A stretch of 64,000 bases of DNA from an uncultured Paracoccaceae bacterium (GCA_947489325.1 CANLDA010000017.1:1-64000); one strand, 5' to 3'; positions 49,872 to 60,249 are shown, counted from the stretch's first letter. The notes: generated from the letters alone by a model not told the origin. Made by a program: numbers and translations.

Positions 49872-49898
49872 AAAAGGCCGCGAGATGCGCGGCCTTTT
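49872..49898 (-). terminator. terminator of gatB
   Basis: AAAAGGCCGCG and CGCGGCCTTTT form an 11-bp perfect stem around five bases, 20 bp past the gatB stop on the minus strand. Confidence 0.9.
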
Positions 49899-49918
49899 GT
49901 GTACTTTGAAAGAGCGAC

Positions 49919-51430
49919 TTAGTTATTCAGTTTTTGTGCGACCAATTGGTTTACCGCCTTTGGATTTGCCTTGCCGCCGGTGGCCTTCATCACCTGACCA
50001 ACGAACCAGCCTGCAAGCTTGGGGTTTTCCTTGGCTTTTTCCACCTGCGCGGGGTTGGCGGCGATGATTTCATCCAAGGCCGCCTCGATGGCACCGGTGT
50101 CTGTCACCTGCTTCATGCCGCGCTCTTCGACGATCTGGGCGGGGTCGCCCCCTTCGGTGTAGACGATTTCAAACAGGTCCTTGGCGATCTTACCGGAAAT
50201 CGCGTCTGATGCGATCAGATCAATGATACCGCCCAATTGCGCAGGGGATACCGGGCTTTGGGTGATGTCGTGATCTTCTTTTTTCAAACGCCCAAAGAGT
50301 TCGTTGATCACCCAGTTTGCCGCCAGTTTGCCGTCGCGTCCTTCTGCAACAGCCTCAAAATAGGCAGCAGAAGAGGTTTCAGCCGTCAACACGTTGGCGT
50401 CATATTCGCTGAGACCAAAGTCGGTCATAAACCGGGCTTTTTTGGCGTCGGGCAATTCTGGCAAGCTTGCTGCGATATCGTCGACCCATGCTTGTTCGAT
50501 TTCCAAAGGCATCAGATCAGGATCAGGGAAATAGCGGTAATCATGCGCCTCTTCTTTGGAACGCATGGAACGGGTTTCGTTCTTGTCCGGATCATACAGG
50601 CGGGTTTCCTGATCAACCGATCCGCCCGCTTCTACGATGGCGATTTGACGGCGTGCTTCGACCTCGATTGCGGCTTGAATAAAGCGCATCGAGTTCATGT
50701 TCTTGATTTCGCAACGCGTACCCAGATGGCTGAAATCTTGTGTTTCTTGGTATTTTTCGTACTGCCCAGGGCGGCAGATGGAAACGTTCACATCGGCCCG
50801 TAGGTTGCCGTTTTGCATGTTGCCATCACACGTGCCCAAATAGCGCAGGATCTGGCGCAGCTTGGTAACATAGGCGGCGGCCTCTTCCGGGCCACGGATG
50901 TCAGGGCGGCTGACGATCTCCATCAAGCACACGCCAGTACGATTGAGATCCACAAATGACATGTTCGGATCCATGTCGTGGATAGATTTACCCGCATCCT
51001 GTTCCATGTGGATGCGCTCTACGCGCACCAAGCGCGCCACGCCGGGCCCCATTTCGACCAGAATTTCACCTTCACCGACGATGGGCTCATAGAGCTGAGA
51101 AATTTGATAACCTTGGGGCAGGTCAGGATAGAAATAGTTTTTGCGATCAAACGCAGATTTCAGATTGATCTCTGCCTTCAGGCCAAGGCCCGTGCGCACC
51201 GCCTGTTCCACACAATATTCGTTGATGACGGGGAGCATGCCGGGCATAGCTGCGTCAACAAAGGCCACGTTGGAATTGGGTTCGGCGCCAAATTTGGTGG
51301 AGGCCCCGGAAAACAGCTTGGAGTTAGAGCTGACCTGGGCATGTACTTCCATCCCGATCACAAGTTCCCAGTCGTGCTTCGCGCCTGCGATGACTTTGGG
51401 TTTTGGCGTTTCATATGTGAGGTCGAGCAT
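49919..51430 (-). CDS. gatB: aspartyl/glutamyl-tRNA amidotransferase subunit B
   Basis: A 503-aa GatB ([47 protein letters not shown]), with a C-terminal tRNA-binding tail domain ending [13 protein letters not shown]. With GatA and GatC it turns Glu-tRNA-Gln into Gln-tRNA-Gln. GatA and GatC are elsewhere. A GluRS gene and tRNA-Glu genes are in the same window. Confidence 0.95.
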   Translation of the reverse strand: MLDLTYETPKPKVIAGAKHDWELVIGMEVHAQVSSNSKLFSGASTKFGAEPNSNVAFVDAAMPGMLPVINEYCVEQAVRTGLGLKAEINLKSAFDRKNYFYPDLPQGYQISQLYEPIVGEGEILVEMGPGVARLVRVERIHMEQDAGKSIHDMDPNMSFVDLNRTGVCLMEIVSRPDIRGPEEAAAYVTKLRQILRYLGTCDGNMQNGNLRADVNVSICRPGQYEKYQETQDFSHLGTRCEIKNMNSMRFIQAAIEVEARRQIAIVEAGGSVDQETRLYDPDKNETRSMRSKEEAHDYRYFPDPDLMPLEIEQAWVDDIAASLPELPDAKKARFMTDFGLSEYDANVLTAETSSAAYFEAVAEGRDGKLAANWVINELFGRLKKEDHDITQSPVSPAQLGGIIDLIASDAISGKIAKDLFEIVYTEGGDPAQIVEERGMKQVTDTGAIEAALDEIIAANPAQVEKAKENPKLAGWFVGQVMKATGGKANPKAVNQLVAQKLNN

Positions 51431-51551
51431 CTTGGCTGGCTCCGTCTGAAGATGGGTCAGGGCGTTCTAGGACAGGGCGCGGGCGGGGGCAAGGGGGATC
51501 AGCCCCCATCCGCAGCACAGGGGGCGGTGGGAGCCGGTGCGACGCAAGATG

Positions 51552-52853
51552 TTATGCAGGAATGCAGGTGATGCCTTCGGGGCTGAAGCGTATCGTCTGA
51601 CCTGATTGCAAGACCTTTTGAAATGGCAAGGCAATCGCCTTGATAGCAATTTCCTGTCCCAGATTGGCAAGCCGCTCGGTGGACAGGGCCTTTACGCCAT
51701 TGCCAAATCCCAATTCGGCGTGCCCCCAAAGCAAGGGATGAATTTCTCGCAAATGATTGTGGACGACATGATCAAAGCCATAAAGCAGCGCATTGGCCAA
51801 AGTTTCATATTCGTCGTTATTGTCAGCAAGCCCGCGAATGGTTTGCCAACTGCGGAACAGATGCGCCGCGGCCATATTGGCGTGATGCTGATCGTCGCGG
51901 CGGTCCAGAATGTCGTAAATTCCATCCATGAAATAGGCGATTTCAACCGTGCCAAAGCCAGCTGGATCAATGAGCAATGCATCAAACCAGACCCAAGTAT
52001 ACGCCCCGGCACCCCAACAATCACTGAGACGAGCGGCTGTGCGACGAGCCTCTAGGTCGAGTTTTTCAAAGCTACCCTGCCAGCGTGGCAAGAGCGAGCT
52101 GCCCAATGTGCGCAAAGGACGTGGGTTTGTGGGCGAGATGTCGATAAGCCCTTCGAACTCATCGACGACACGTTTCAGGTTGCCCGACCCAAATTGCAAG
52201 GCGCAGCGCGCGTTCATCAAAGCGGCAGAAGAAGCCTCGTAGGCGCAAAATTCGTCAAGAATTTCTGTGGCGCGCAGGAAGTGAGCTTCAAATGCTTCGA
52301 GGTTGCATTCTGGCAAGTCTTTGGGCGGCTTGCTTCCGCGCCAAGCCCAAGCGATATCAATGTGTAGGAATGCGACCAACAGCGCGATGGCGTAATCGTT
52401 GGGGTGTTCACTTAGCACGGTTTCCATGGCTTCGACACCTTCCAGAACACGTGCGTCACGTGCCGGGCGTCCATGCAACAAAGCGTGTTCTGCCGCACGC
52501 ACTGCATCCGCGCGTGCGCCATGCAACAGAAGATCAGCCAGTGGGACGCCATTTTTTGTGCAGGCATTCGCGGCGTCATAGTCGCGAATTTCACGCCCCA
52601 ACTCGTCCCAGCGTTCCTGTCGCGCCATGAAAAGGCCATGATCACGGCAGGTCGTATTTTCAATTTGATCTGCGGTGGCTTTGTTCACGGGGATCAGCAG
52701 GCGCTGTTGTAAATCGGTCAAGCTGATAGTCCCCGAAAGGGTGGTATTGTCATGGGAAGATGGCAGTGCCTTCCCCATCTTTTGCTTAAGCAAATGGATT
52801 GGGCGCGCAAAAATGCTTTGTTGTGAAGACCTGTTCAAAATCTTGAAGGGCAT
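51552..52853 (-). CDS. conserved hypothetical protein, helical-repeat-like
   Basis: A 433-aa protein I do not recognise by name. No signal peptide or membrane span is visible. It is rich in Ala, Leu and Trp helices (RVLEGVEAMETVLSEHP, RPLRTLGSSLLPRWQG, WGAGAYTWVWFDALLID), suggestive of TPR-like packing. GGAG upstream supports the ATG at 52853 over an earlier start that would add 24 basic residues. A 120-bp gap separates it from gatB. Confidence 0.6.
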   Translation of the reverse strand: MPFKILNRSSQQSIFARPIHLLKQKMGKALPSSHDNTTLSGTISLTDLQQRLLIPVNKATADQIENTTCRDHGLFMARQERWDELGREIRDYDAANACTKNGVPLADLLLHGARADAVRAAEHALLHGRPARDARVLEGVEAMETVLSEHPNDYAIALLVAFLHIDIAWAWRGSKPPKDLPECNLEAFEAHFLRATEILDEFCAYEASSAALMNARCALQFGSGNLKRVVDEFEGLIDISPTNPRPLRTLGSSLLPRWQGSFEKLDLEARRTAARLSDCWGAGAYTWVWFDALLIDPAGFGTVEIAYFMDGIYDILDRRDDQHHANMAAAHLFRSWQTIRGLADNNDEYETLANALLYGFDHVVHNHLREIHPLLWGHAELGFGNGVKALSTERLANLGQEIAIKAIALPFQKVLQSGQTIRFSPEGITCIPA

Positions 52854-53112
52854 GGCAAACTCCGGCTGTATGACACCAACATGCCGACGTAATCGGGCCG
52901 AAACGTGGCGTGGCTGCGGAATCATCCGGTCAATTTTTCAGGATTGGTGCCCATTTTGGCGAATTTGGGCGGGTTACTGCCAAACTGATTAAATTTTGGT
53001 AATTATTTGCCGATAAAAAGAGGCGTGATCCAAATGAGCGCTTCCGCGCGCTTTGTTTGAGTGCCGAGAGACGACTCATCCCTTGATGGGGTCGCGCGGA
53101 GTGTAAAGTGGA

Positions 53113-53544
53113 TTAAAGGAGCGTGAAAGGATGGCGTTCGGTTCTCAGACCACGCTCTTTCATGGCGGTCTCGAGTGGGTGGCTGGGCGGCAGGACATCA
53201 TAGGGCAGTTTAATTTTCTTACCTTCTGTCGTGATCAGGCTGATACGTACAGAGAGATCAAACCGGCCATCAAAGCGTACTTTTTCGATGTTCTCAAACG
53301 GAACTTCACCTTCCTGAGCACGGTTTTTCCAATGCACATGCGTGTCATCGAGCGAAAACGTCGCGGTATTGTTCAGAACAAGATCCAAAATGGCTGGGAT
53401 CGTAAACAGGGCCAGTAAGATGAGCACCCAAATCAGGGTTCCAAATGAGTACAGCACCGCAATCAGAGCATAGACCGCAAGTACGGCCATCAGTGTCTTG
53501 AGGCTGCGGCCTTGATTTTCGTATTGGAACGTGTCGCTGTTCAT
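53113..53544 (-). CDS. membrane protein, two spans plus PH-like domain
   Basis: A 143-aa protein. Two hydrophobic helices lie at about 17-55 (LMAVLAVYALIAVLYSFGTL), followed by a basic beta-rich domain (ATFSLDDTHVHWKNR, FENIEKVRFDGR), resembling bacterial PH-like domains. AAAGGG upstream fixes the ATG at 53544. Function unknown. Confidence 0.6.
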   Translation of the reverse strand: MNSDTFQYENQGRSLKTLMAVLAVYALIAVLYSFGTLIWVLILLALFTIPAILDLVLNNTATFSLDDTHVHWKNRAQEGEVPFENIEKVRFDGRFDLSVRISLITTEGKKIKLPYDVLPPSHPLETAMKERGLRTERHPFTLL

Positions 53545-53590
53545 CGGCAAACCCTTTGCGTGTCTGTCGTGAATTAGCAATCATAGTGGC

Positions 53591-54118
53591 CTAGGTCACG
53601 CGAAAAGCTCTTTGAATGTCTTGCAGGGCCTCTGTTTGAGTGGTGCTAAGAGACGCGCCGTCCTGTGTTACGGATTTCAATATGGTCAAAAGCGGCTCCC
53701 AACTGTGCGCCCCATCTAGTTTGTACAGGCGTCGTGCGACGCGGGAAATGGTGGCATCCGGACCATTGCATTGGGTGACAAGCCAATGGGACAAAATCTG
53801 GATTTCCTCAGCCTCCTCAGAGGTCAAGCGCAGGGTTTTGCGCATTGACAGATTGAGCTGATCGCGTTGATTTTGGGTGGGGAGGCCACTGAGTTCGATG
53901 AAAGCCGTGGCAATGGTGCCCATCGCCAGATTGGGGGTGTCGATGCTTTCTACAGGATGTTGATTGTTGCGGCGCCGAAATCCCATGCGGCGTGCGGCAA
54001 GGCGTACATCATTCGCCACATCCAGCAATTCGTGTGTCATATCAGCGGCGTTTTTGGCGCGCCAGACAAAAACGCCAACGGTGGTGAGAGCTGAAAGCAC
54101 AGCTAGAATAATCGGCAT
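53591..54118 (-). CDS. hypothetical membrane-anchored helical protein
   Basis: A 175-aa protein with one N-terminal membrane helix (IILAVLSALTTVGVFVW), a basic segment, then an all-helical region (LRLTSEEAEEIQILSHWLV) that recalls TerB/DjlA-type domains. I cannot name a function. The ATG at 54118 is preferred to a TTG two codons upstream. Confidence 0.55.
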   Translation of the reverse strand: MPIILAVLSALTTVGVFVWRAKNAADMTHELLDVANDVRLAARRMGFRRRNNQHPVESIDTPNLAMGTIATAFIELSGLPTQNQRDQLNLSMRKTLRLTSEEAEEIQILSHWLVTQCNGPDATISRVARRLYKLDGAHSWEPLLTILKSVTQDGASLSTTQTEALQDIQRAFRVT

Positions 54119-54220
54119 ATACAAATCTCACGTCAAAATACAATTTCAGATAGAATATATGCGGACCATCCCTCCTCTAAAGTAGAAGCCAAGGGTAATT
54201 GAAGAATTTAAGGAATGGGT

Positions 54221-54283
54221 GCGGCCCCTTTACCCCGGTTGATGCCCGGGGCATTCACCCCGGGATATTTTAGCCAAGAAGAC
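54221..54283 (+). repeat. dispersed intergenic repeat, copy 5
   Basis: Head GCGGCCCCTTTACCCCGG, inner CCCGGGG hairpin, then CATTCACCCCGGGATATTTT and AGCCAAGAAGAC. It follows the pepN 3' end. Confidence 0.88.
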
Positions 54284-54296
54284 CGTGGGTTATGGA

Positions 54297-56846
54297 TTAC
54301 CCTATAATGCGGGAGATCATTTCGTGGGTGTCGCGGCTAAGATTGGGTTTTGCCAACAGCCGATTAAGTTGCGTTGTGATGAGGCCCTGACGTGTGGTGT
54401 CATAGCGCTTCCATGTTTGAAAGGCCGAACAGAGACGGGCCGTGGTTTGAGGGTTCACATCATCCAGCTTGATCAGCCAGTCTGTGAGTAATGCATAGGC
54501 CGCGCCAGAGGCATGGTGAAACCCTGCGTGATGCGCAGGGAGAGTGCCCATTACAGCGCGAAAGCGGTTGGGGTTTTTCATGTCAAAGGCAGGGTGTTGG
54601 ATGAGCGCGTTGACGGTTTTGACCAAGTTTTGCGGTTTCGCGTGCATCACCTGCAAGGCAAACCATTTGTCCATAACAAGGCGGTCATCCTGCCATTGTG
54701 TTTCAAAGGCGGAGAGGGCTGCGTTGCCAGCATTTGCGTCCAGCAATGCAGATAGTGCGCTAAGCTGTTGGGTCATGTTATCGGCTTGCGCGAATTGTTG
54801 CTGCGCCTGCGCGCCTGCGTCTTGACGGGTCAAGAGCATCAGGGCGGCATTTGATAGGCTGCGCTTTCCAACGCTCTCGGCGTCTGGACGATAGGCACCA
54901 CTGATCTGGTGGTCTGCATAAAGTGCGGGCAGAATATCAGACAGGGCGGCGGCCTTGGCATCGCGTAGGGCTTCGCTGGCTGAGTGGATCGCCTCTGGGT
55001 CAGCAATGTCGCCCGCCGCATTAACCAGCCCGGCAAGTTCGCTTTGGCCGGGTTGGGCCAGCATCAGGGCGCGGGTGGCTGGATCAAGGGCACTGTCACG
55101 CATCACCGCATGCAAGCCTTCCAGATAGGCCGGGTTTGGGGCCGCTCCGGTGCGGATCATTGACAAGAGCGAGTCACGGGCCAAATCACGACCTGCTTCC
55201 CATCGGTTGAACGGGTCGGTGTCGTGGGCCAGTAAAAAGGCGCGGCGGTCAGTGTCGATGTCTTGTTTCAGGACCACAGGTGCGGAGAAATTGCGCAGGA
55301 TGGATGGAATGGGATGCGAACTGTGGCCGGGGAAGGCAAAGCTTTGGCTGGTTTCGGTCATTTCCAAAACCTGCGTTGGGACAACTTCATCGCCGTTTTG
55401 TCCCAGCAGACCCACAGCAATTGGGAGCACCTGCGGGTGTTTGTCGTCTTGTCCGGGGGTGGGGGCGGTCGATTGGGTGAAATGTAGGGTCAGCGTGCCG
55501 TCAGCGTATTCTTCACGCACCGACAGGTCGGGTGTGCCCGGTTGGCTGTACCAGCGCTTGAATTGTGTAAGGTCACGTCCGGTTGCATCTTCGAACACCT
55601 GCAACCAATCTTCGATCGTTGCGGCGTCGCCGTCGTGACGCTCAAAGTAAAGATCAAGTGCTTTGTAATAAGCGTCTTCACCGACGAGAGTTTTAAGCAT
55701 ACCGATCACCTCGGCGCCTTTTTGGTACACCGTGGCGGTATAGAAATTGTTGATCTCTTGATAATGTTCAGGCCGTACGGGGTGGGACAGGGGTCCTTGA
55801 TCCTCGGGGAATTGACGTGCGCGCAGGGCAAGTACGTTTTCCACCCGTGCCACAGGGCCGCTGCGCATGTCGGCAGTGAATTGTTGGTCGCGGTAAACTG
55901 TCAGCCCTTCTTTGAGGCACAGTTGAAACCAATCGCGGCAGGTGATGCGATTGCCGGTCCAGTTGTGGAAATATTCATGGGCGATGATGGATTCGATGCG
56001 TTCAAAGTTGGCGTCGGTGCTGGTTTCCGGGCTGGCCAACACGCAAGAGCTGTTAAAGACGTTCAGCCCCTTGTTTTCCATCGCCCCCATGTTGAAATCA
56101 TCGACGGCCACGACGTTGAAGATATCCAGATCATATTCGCGCCCATAAACGTTTTCATCCCATGTCATCGACGCCTTCAGCGCCTCCATACCAAAGGCGC
56201 ATTTATGTTCATCACCGGGGCGTACCCAGATGTTCAGCTCAACCTCCTTGCCGGATTTGGTGGTGAAGTGATCGGGATGATTGATCAGATCGCCCGCAAC
56301 GAGTGCAAACAGGTAGGCGGGTTTTTTCCAGGGGTCTGACCACTCCGCAAACCCCTCGCCGGATGCGCCGGGGTTGCCGTTGGACAACAGCACAGGCTCA
56401 TCCCCTTCGATGCGCACATCAAAGGTGGCCATCACATCCGGGCGGTCAGGGTAATAGGTGATCTTGCGAAATCCTTCGGCCTCGCATTGGGTGCAATACA
56501 TGCCGTTTGACATGTAAAGCCCCTCAAGCGCTGTGTTGGTGGAGGGCGAAATTTCCACCTCGGTCTCCCAAATAAATGGCGCGTTTGGCACCTCTGCTGT
56601 CAGCCCTTCTGGTGTAAGCGAAGGGGTGATGTCCTGACCGTCAATCTTGGCGTTGATCAGGTTCAGTTCTTCGCCATGCAGGAAAAACTGCCTATCGGTG
56701 GCGTCTGGGTTGGGACGAAAGGCAATGCGACTGAGGACGCGGGTTTTGGTTGGGTGCAGGTGAAACGTCAGCGTGACCGCATCAATCAGAAAGCCAAAAG
56801 GAGTATAATCCTTAAGATAAATGGTCTGAGGGGCTGCGTCGCGCAT
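54297..56846 (-). CDS. pepN: aminopeptidase N
   Basis: An 849-aa M1 zinc aminopeptidase. Zinc motif HEYFHNW-x18-E lies near residue 290 (IIAHEYFHNWTGNRITCRDW, with the distal Glu in CLKEGLTVYRD), preceded by the substrate-binding GAMEN at about 254. The C-terminal half (from 540) is the helical PepN domain. It removes N-terminal residues from peptides in the cytoplasm. CAGGAGAG precedes the ATG. Confidence 0.95.
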   Translation of the reverse strand: MRDAAPQTIYLKDYTPFGFLIDAVTLTFHLHPTKTRVLSRIAFRPNPDATDRQFFLHGEELNLINAKIDGQDITPSLTPEGLTAEVPNAPFIWETEVEISPSTNTALEGLYMSNGMYCTQCEAEGFRKITYYPDRPDVMATFDVRIEGDEPVLLSNGNPGASGEGFAEWSDPWKKPAYLFALVAGDLINHPDHFTTKSGKEVELNIWVRPGDEHKCAFGMEALKASMTWDENVYGREYDLDIFNVVAVDDFNMGAMENKGLNVFNSSCVLASPETSTDANFERIESIIAHEYFHNWTGNRITCRDWFQLCLKEGLTVYRDQQFTADMRSGPVARVENVLALRARQFPEDQGPLSHPVRPEHYQEINNFYTATVYQKGAEVIGMLKTLVGEDAYYKALDLYFERHDGDAATIEDWLQVFEDATGRDLTQFKRWYSQPGTPDLSVREEYADGTLTLHFTQSTAPTPGQDDKHPQVLPIAVGLLGQNGDEVVPTQVLEMTETSQSFAFPGHSSHPIPSILRNFSAPVVLKQDIDTDRRAFLLAHDTDPFNRWEAGRDLARDSLLSMIRTGAAPNPAYLEGLHAVMRDSALDPATRALMLAQPGQSELAGLVNAAGDIADPEAIHSASEALRDAKAAALSDILPALYADHQISGAYRPDAESVGKRSLSNAALMLLTRQDAGAQAQQQFAQADNMTQQLSALSALLDANAGNAALSAFETQWQDDRLVMDKWFALQVMHAKPQNLVKTVNALIQHPAFDMKNPNRFRAVMGTLPAHHAGFHHASGAAYALLTDWLIKLDDVNPQTTARLCSAFQTWKRYDTTRQGLITTQLNRLLAKPNLSRDTHEMISRIIG

Positions 56847-57023
56847 ACGATCTCTCCTGTTTGCTTTGGGCTAGATGTAAAGAATGTGGGCGGGGCTGCA
56901 AGGCATGTCTTTGCTTCTTTTTAGTGCGAAAACGCAACCGAATTGGAATATTTGGTGGTTTGTGACATACTGTCCACAATATCGTGAATAATGCGAAGAT
57001 GTTGACTGGGCAGGAGAGCAATC

Positions 57024-57746
57024 ATGGCGGCAACAAAAACGGTAAAGAAACCTCGGACTGCCAAGAGCAGTGCCAAGGCACAGACTTCAAAAGCCAGCAC
57101 CAAAACCAATACGCGAAAATCAACATCTGCAAAGTCAACTGTGAAACCATCAGCGACGAAGCGTGCCAAGAAATCTCCTGTTGTGCCGATGGTTGGATAT
57201 CTTCCAGGGATTTTGTCCCAATTTGGCGTCAAAAAGCTGCTTGATGTCCAATGTGGCACGTTTGATTGGCTAGAGGAGGCCAAACTGGGCACCACGCACT
57301 ATGTGGGCATGGATCGGCGTCCGGATCTGGTTGGGCAAAATGCCGAAAGATATGCGAAAAAGACGGTCTCTTTTGAAGTGGGTGACATGTGCCATGATCC
57401 TTTGCCAAAAGCCGATCTTGTGATGTGCCGTGGTGCATTTGCCCACATGACGTTCGCAGAAATTTTGGCGTTTTTGCGAAATGTTGAGGCGTCGGAGAGT
57501 GACTATTTGATGGTGACACAGGATGATACACGTCAAAATCTTGATGTGCCTGAACCTTCAGATCACCCAGCGGAAGGGCTGCGTCGTAACCTGAAGCGCT
57601 GGCCCTTTAACATGGGCGAAGGCATTGCCAAATTTCCAGATTGGGACGGCTTGGATGCAGACCACACACGGTTCATGGTGATTTATGGGCGATGGCACAT
57701 TGGGCGCGCCATTGAACGGATGGCTGGCAACGGTGTTGAGGACTAA
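57024..57746 (+). CDS. class I SAM-dependent methyltransferase-like protein with histone-H1-like N-terminal tail
   Basis: A 240-aa protein. Residues 1-52 are almost all Lys, Ala, Ser and Thr, in KKPRTAKSSAKAQTSKAS-type repeats like histone H1 tails. From about 55 a methyltransferase domain follows: motif I reads LLDVQCGTFDWLEEA, then YVGMDRRPDLV and PLPKADLVMCRGAFAHM, the pattern of a class I family whose motif I often reads LDxPCGDFxW. The usual Gly-rich loop is altered (Gln at the first Gly), so SAM binding needs testing. The substrate is unknown; the tail suggests contact with DNA or RNA. Divergent from pepN. Confidence 0.75.
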   Translation: MAATKTVKKPRTAKSSAKAQTSKASTKTNTRKSTSAKSTVKPSATKRAKKSPVVPMVGYLPGILSQFGVKKLLDVQCGTFDWLEEAKLGTTHYVGMDRRPDLVGQNAERYAKKTVSFEVGDMCHDPLPKADLVMCRGAFAHMTFAEILAFLRNVEASESDYLMVTQDDTRQNLDVPEPSDHPAEGLRRNLKRWPFNMGEGIAKFPDWDGLDADHTRFMVIYGRWHIGRAIERMAGNGVED

Positions 57747-57809
57747 TGACGGCTGTCCCCACGCGCCAAGTATTTTCAGTAAATTCCAATAGATGTTGTT
57801 TGCACAATA

Positions 57810-57841
57810 GCGACAATACCAGAAAAGGTGCTGATTGTCGC
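57810..57841. promoter_or_regulatory. GCGACAAT-N16-ATTGTCGC inverted repeat upstream of malate synthase
   Basis: Perfect 8-bp arms at 57810-57817 and 57834-57841, about 60 bp before the glcB start. Operator-like; regulator unknown. Confidence 0.5.
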
Positions 57842-57900
57842 ATGCTGTGATTTGCCCTAGTCTAACCTTGCATACATTAGTGTACCGAACGTGAGGGAAC

Positions 57901-60048
57901 ATGAGCAAGCACATCCAAAAGCTGGACCTACAGGTCGCATCCGAATTTGTTGAATTCATTGAGAATCAGGCTTTGCCGGGCACGGGTCTGACCGCGGATC
58001 AGTTTTGGGCAGGGCTAAGCACGCTTGCCCATGATTTAGGCCCCCAAAACCATGCTTTGTTGGAAAAGCGCGAGGATTTGCAGCAAAAAATTGATGCTTG
58101 GCATGTGGCCCATCGGGAGAAGGCGCATGATCACGCAGCCTATAAGACGTTCTTGCAAGAAATCGGCTATTTGATCCCAGAGGGTGGCGATTTTGAAATT
58201 GACACCACAAATGTCGATCCAGAGATAGCTCAGGTGCCGGGCCCACAGCTTGTGGTCCCGATCACCAACGCGCGGTATGCGTTGAATGCGGCAAATGCGC
58301 GGTGGGGGTCTTTGTATGATTGCCTGTATGGCACCGATGCCATGGGCGCGCGAGCACCCAAAGGGGGCTATGACCGTGGGCACGGGGCGCGGGTTGTGGC
58401 GCGCGCCCGGGTGTTTCTGGATGAGGCTTTTCCGATCATTGGCACCAGCCACGCGGATGTGCGACGCTATTACATTCAGGATGGGATGTTGTTGGTGGAT
58501 GACCAACCCCTGATGCACCCTGAGAAATTCGCAGGCTATCGCGGTAATCCCAAAGCACCGGATGCCGTGTTGTTGTGTAACAATGGCCTGCATGTGGAAT
58601 TGGTTTTTGACCGTGCGCATATGATTGGCAGCCGTGATCAGGCCTGTTTGGCGGATGTGCGTATGGAAAGTGCGATGTCTGCGATCATGGATTGTGAGGA
58701 TTCCGTGGCCTGCGTGGATGCCGCTGATAAGGTACAGGCCTATGGCAATTGGCTGGGGCTGATGCGCGGCGATCTTGAGGACAGTTTTGACAAAGCTGGA
58801 CGCACAGTCACACGCCGCCTGAACCCAGATCGGGAATTCACGGCCCCTGATGGCTCAACTTTGATACTGAAAGGGCGCGCACTGCTATGGGTGCGCAATG
58901 TGGGGCACCTGATGACCAATCCGGCCGTTCTGGATCGGGACGGGAATGAGATTTATGAGGGTCTGCTGGATGGTCTGACCACAGTGATGATCGCGATGCA
59001 TGATTTGCAACGCGAAAGTGGCAATTCGGTGCATGGCTCAGTCTATGTGGTGAAACCCAAAATGCATGGCCCCGAAGAGGTGGCCTTCACGGATCGGATT
59101 TTTGACAAGGTCGAGGATATTCTGGGTTTGCCGCGTCACACCGTGAAAATTGGCATTATGGACGAAGAACGGCGCACCACGGTGAACCTCAAAGAATGTA
59201 TCCGCGCGGCGAAATCGCGGGTGGCGTTTATCAACACCGGATTTCTGGATCGCACGGGCGATGAAATTCACACCTCAATGGAGGCTGGCCCGTTTTCACG
59301 CAAGGATTTCATCAAGCGTAAGGCTTGGATCGGGGCCTATGAAAACATGAATGTCGATATTGGGCTGGAGTGTGGCCTACAAGGGCGCGCCCAAATCGGC
59401 AAAGGCATGTGGGCGATGCCAGATCTGATGACGGCAATGTTGGAACAAAAGATTGAGCATCCCAAGGCTGGCGCCAATTGTGCTTGGGTGCCCAGCCCGA
59501 CCGCAGCCACTTTGCATGCGTTGCATTATCACAAGGTCGATGTGTTTGCAGTGCAGGACAAGCTGCGCGCCACAGGGCGGCGGGCGCATGTGGATGGGGT
59601 GCTGGAAATTCCCTTGGCGGGCTTTCGCAATTGGAGTGCTGCGCAGATCGCGCGCGAGGTGGAAAATAATGCGCAGGGCATTCTGGGCTATGTGGTGCGC
59701 TGGGTGGATCAGGGGGTGGGCTGCTCTAAGGTGCCGGATATTAATGATGTGGGTCTGATGGAAGATCGCGCCACCTGTCGTATCAGCGCACAACACATTG
59801 CAAACTGGCTGCATCATGATGTGGTAAGTGCACAGGATGTCATGGGGGCGATGCGCAAGATGGCAGAGGTGGTTGATGGGCAAAATACCTCTGATCCAGT
59901 GTATCAGCCCATGGCACCGCGTTTTGACGGGATCGCGTTTCAGGCAGCCTGTGATCTGGTGTTTAAGGGGCGTTTACAGCCATCTGGTTATACCGAGCCC
60001 GTGCTGCATGCGCGCCGATTGGAAATCAAGGCACAAGGCGCGCTATGA
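57901..60048 (+). CDS. glcB: malate synthase G
   Basis: A 715-aa monomeric malate synthase of the G type, joining glyoxylate and acetyl-CoA to malate. Recognisable regions: [48 protein letters not shown] and [12 protein letters not shown]. Length fits MSG (about 720), not the shorter A type. It gives a second route for glyoxylate beside bhcABCD. Confidence 0.95.
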   Translation: MSKHIQKLDLQVASEFVEFIENQALPGTGLTADQFWAGLSTLAHDLGPQNHALLEKREDLQQKIDAWHVAHREKAHDHAAYKTFLQEIGYLIPEGGDFEIDTTNVDPEIAQVPGPQLVVPITNARYALNAANARWGSLYDCLYGTDAMGARAPKGGYDRGHGARVVARARVFLDEAFPIIGTSHADVRRYYIQDGMLLVDDQPLMHPEKFAGYRGNPKAPDAVLLCNNGLHVELVFDRAHMIGSRDQACLADVRMESAMSAIMDCEDSVACVDAADKVQAYGNWLGLMRGDLEDSFDKAGRTVTRRLNPDREFTAPDGSTLILKGRALLWVRNVGHLMTNPAVLDRDGNEIYEGLLDGLTTVMIAMHDLQRESGNSVHGSVYVVKPKMHGPEEVAFTDRIFDKVEDILGLPRHTVKIGIMDEERRTTVNLKECIRAAKSRVAFINTGFLDRTGDEIHTSMEAGPFSRKDFIKRKAWIGAYENMNVDIGLECGLQGRAQIGKGMWAMPDLMTAMLEQKIEHPKAGANCAWVPSPTAATLHALHYHKVDVFAVQDKLRATGRRAHVDGVLEIPLAGFRNWSAAQIAREVENNAQGILGYVVRWVDQGVGCSKVPDINDVGLMEDRATCRISAQHIANWLHHDVVSAQDVMGAMRKMAEVVDGQNTSDPVYQPMAPRFDGIAFQAACDLVFKGRLQPSGYTEPVLHARRLEIKAQGAL

Positions 60049-60106
60049 GCTGATCCAGCGGTGTGCGATGCACGCAGTGTGCATATGCGTTCATGGCACG
60101 CAGCCA

Positions 60107-60192
60107 CTTGGGGGCAGGCCCCCAAGACCCCGGGGGGCCTGCCCCTTTGCGGCAGAGCCGCATTCACCCTAAGGTATTTTGCCAAGAAAAGC
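60107..60192 (+). repeat. dispersed intergenic repeat, copy 6
   Basis: A perfect 9-bp hairpin CTTGGGGGC-AG-GCCCCCAAG (60107-60126), a second GGGGCCTGCCCC segment, GCGGC-AGA-GCCGC, then ATTCACCCTAAGGTATTTTG and CCAAGAAAAGC. The longest copy in the window. Confidence 0.9.
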
Positions 60193-60249
60193 TGTTTGTG
60201 GTTTGCAAAGTGGGTTTGGTGCTTATGCTGGGGGAGAAGGAGAATTCAC

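Larger units (their letters stand above)
49254..49918. other. 665-bp AT-rich region with at most one small gene
   Basis: Apart from a possible 72-aa membrane protein on the minus strand (49539-49757) and the gatB terminator (49872-49898), I see nothing coding. Base composition between about 49440 and 49860 is clearly more AT-rich than the neighbours, which may mean foreign or decaying DNA. Confidence 0.6.
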
